Positions 63,701 to 64,000 of a stretch of 64,000 nucleotides of DNA are shown in pieces; within the stretch, counting starts at the first letter, position 1; each line of letters opens with the position of its first letter. The notes beneath the pieces were generated by a model, which saw nothing but the letters and a program-made list of their open reading frames with translations, was not told the origin of the DNA and did no database searches. This DNA is from Paenibacillus sp. SYP-B4298. Lineage in GTDB: Bacteria > Bacillota > Bacilli > Paenibacillales > Paenibacillaceae. Made by a program: the position numbers and the translations under genes. Where the stretch lies: contig NZ_CP115484.1 of NCBI RefSeq assembly GCF_027627475.1, positions 6,180,501 to 6,244,500 of the forward strand, written 5' to 3'.

Positions 63701-64000
63701 TGTTAACGTAAGACATAAATCCGCAACAGACGTTGAATCCGCCAAAGTAGATCTGGTTGAATTTAAGTTCGTCTATGATGATGAAGAGGCAGAAAAACGA
63801 ACAAACGGATTAACTTTTGCATCGGCCAACACATTTGTGAAACTTGGAGCCACAGAAAAGCTGTCTGTATTGCAAACTTACAGCGATGGCAGTCGTGAAG
63901 ACTGGACAACAGGTGCGGGCGCCTATTTTTACACAGATCGTCCTGATTTAGTTGCTATTGATGAACAGGGACAAATTGAAGCTTTGGGTTATGGAACGGC
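60735..64000 (+). CDS. Large secreted glycoside-hydrolase-like protein with Big2 repeats, 5' part
   Basis: This frame is open from ATG 60735 (GGAGGAG upstream) to the window edge, more than 1,088 residues, so its end is unseen. An N-terminal signal peptide ends near KANELQ. A (β/α)8-type catalytic region appears in LHVNGEPRPLIGWFQWGWYP and ILGYTLSAGSTGEWF, resembling clan GH-A and β-galactosidase-like (GH42-type) proteins; the family is uncertain. Bacterial Ig-like Big2 domains follow: ITPEGFYFYKDEMDSIPQWS with LSTLAPGQTVITATVG near residue 790, and another near 1040. It is probably an extracellular enzyme or wall-associated polysaccharidase acting before uptake. Confidence 0.8.
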   Translation, partial: MKRFLSGWLCLSLFISLITVFPPMVKANELQVTSGSDVFEPVETATVESVDGIPTLHVNGEPRPLIGWFQWGWYPRSTESAANAGIHIYQPRHSTGYPTLEVWLPEMERIVQEDPDAYFLPILWIGSDTPYGFSRANSKEVNVDTGASWGANSYGSDEWKNRAELFLREQIRRYEASPVGDRILGYTLSAGSTGEWFNVDTWSNRDFDRSLGNLSNFRHWLKAAYSSDISKLREAWGDEKATFETVEIPAKVTGTPFLNPSEHRAAVDYVEYQNGQISRFATALSSVVKDEVNGNKLVAIYSGYTLAFGQYGPLSGELDINTLLNSPDIDLIYSPMDYTNRDLEQGFSSVHGAMDSAKLHGKLYVAEDDYATHMGTDTHGAPPLTNSVEGSLALLWRNFGLSLTKSYGQHWYDDAGYGGFNNARMMNEIHKMNQLAEASIQLPRQSGAEIALVVDEFSQMIQSSSGSHVNERLRLVRNELSQTGAPYDIILLSDVLEGRADDYKLYIFANAYALDDNQRTQLTQWDPTNKTLVWLYAAGYWKRDQNGTDSRQASHMEEVTGLSLTEAGSQAFTIGAVDAASEPLLHGIAPGTSLGGSASAIPLFVADESEGVTVLGRSGLYVTAAYKEHSGGSNVWLGSPSISSVQFYRNLAEQADVHVYSHSGKQVNANESFTVVTFPNAVTDRIYFRDAQPKYDITNNRVVVPNADGSLEVSSTGPQTFVFYNGNADDLQLGGGNKDTILDHLVIRLSGETLQHQKLESDENRQLELITGGHITLDVTGITPEGFYFYKDEMDSIPQWSSSDESVAVIDGNGQLSTLAPGQTVITATVGAISATMEITVKQPYVQSLLTLLDTATWSTWSNRNGWHPFELGTGNEYGTANLMAEVESEDGETYHGVYRYEPLQSSEQVGSAVGSVLVPNKAGVKVIATLKYPAGTPEGTYNSVILESYRAGTANNLFVVQKDLAVNGNGTSIEADLSPYVGQYIRLDVNVRHKSATDVESAKVDLVEFKFVYDDEEAEKRTNGLTFASANTFVKLGATEKLSVLQTYSDGSREDWTTGAGAYFYTDRPDLVAIDEQGQIEALGYGT

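Overview
The window looks like the chromosome of a Paenibacillus-type Firmicute. The signs are the Bacillus-style purine operon followed by the purD–yerB–yerC–(cbiX-like)–dgkB–rlmCD order also known from Bacillus subtilis, frequent GTG/TTG starts with strong AAGGAGG-type ribosome sites, and a YesM/YesN plus LplB/LplC-type sugar locus of the kind abundant in Paenibacillaceae. I see no rRNA, tRNA or CRISPR array.

Layout. 1–7.7 kb: the end of the purine operon (purL 3' part, purF, purM, purN, purH, a 397-bp repeat-bearing gap, purD), closed by a terminator and followed by a 39-codon membrane protein gene on the minus strand. 8–16.5 kb: conserved housekeeping genes: a DUF3048 lipoprotein (yerB), a PhoU-like/Pit phosphate uptake pair behind PhoP-like direct repeats, a minus-strand basic-tailed protein, yerC, a CbiX-type chelatase, dgkB and rlmCD. 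16.5–22.2 kb: an acquired, less GC-rich arsenic island with a dead arsC copy, arsR, arsB, arsC, a tyrosine phosphatase, a cysteine-rich MarR regulator with a duplicated operator, a flavin monooxygenase and a small membrane protein. 22.2–33 kb: accessory DNA with a 1190-residue SF1 helicase carrying a C-terminal PLD motif, an XRE repressor with a palindromic operator, remnants of mobile-element genes (SNF2-like, Rpn nuclease, IS1182), a double-domain nitroreductase with divergent MarR, a CNT nucleoside transporter and a ketopantoate-reductase-like protein.

33–49.6 kb is the most interesting part: a probable natural-product cluster. It has a TetR regulator, a CatA-type acetyltransferase, two separate acyl carrier proteins, an acyl-adenylating ligase, an ATP-grasp ligase resembling the amino-acid-to-ACP ligase of butirosin synthesis (BtrJ), two paralogous BtrH-like proteins at its two ends, a UDP-glucuronate-decarboxylase-like sugar enzyme, a GT-B glycosyltransferase-like protein, two radical SAM/SPASM enzymes, an ABC-2 exporter (one ATPase, two permeases), an FkbM methyltransferase and a second methyltransferase. 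There is no NRPS/PKS module and no space for a RiPP precursor between the radical SAM genes. I infer ACP-tethered amino-acyl (or fatty-acyl) groups placed on a sugar-containing core and exported. The cluster is mosaic: the outer genes are AT-rich and the core (38–48.5 kb) is GC-rich. A promoter followed by a terminator hairpin ahead of the first ACP suggests attenuation control.

49.6–64 kb: a carbohydrate-use locus with two LplB/LplC-type permeases, a trehalase-like (alpha/alpha)6 glycosidase, a YesM/YesN two-component pair, the solute-binding lipoprotein, a GH78 alpha-L-rhamnosidase and a large secreted glycoside-hydrolase-like protein with Ig-like Big2 repeats that runs off the window. Together these suggest uptake and breakdown of a rhamnose-containing plant or bacterial polysaccharide.
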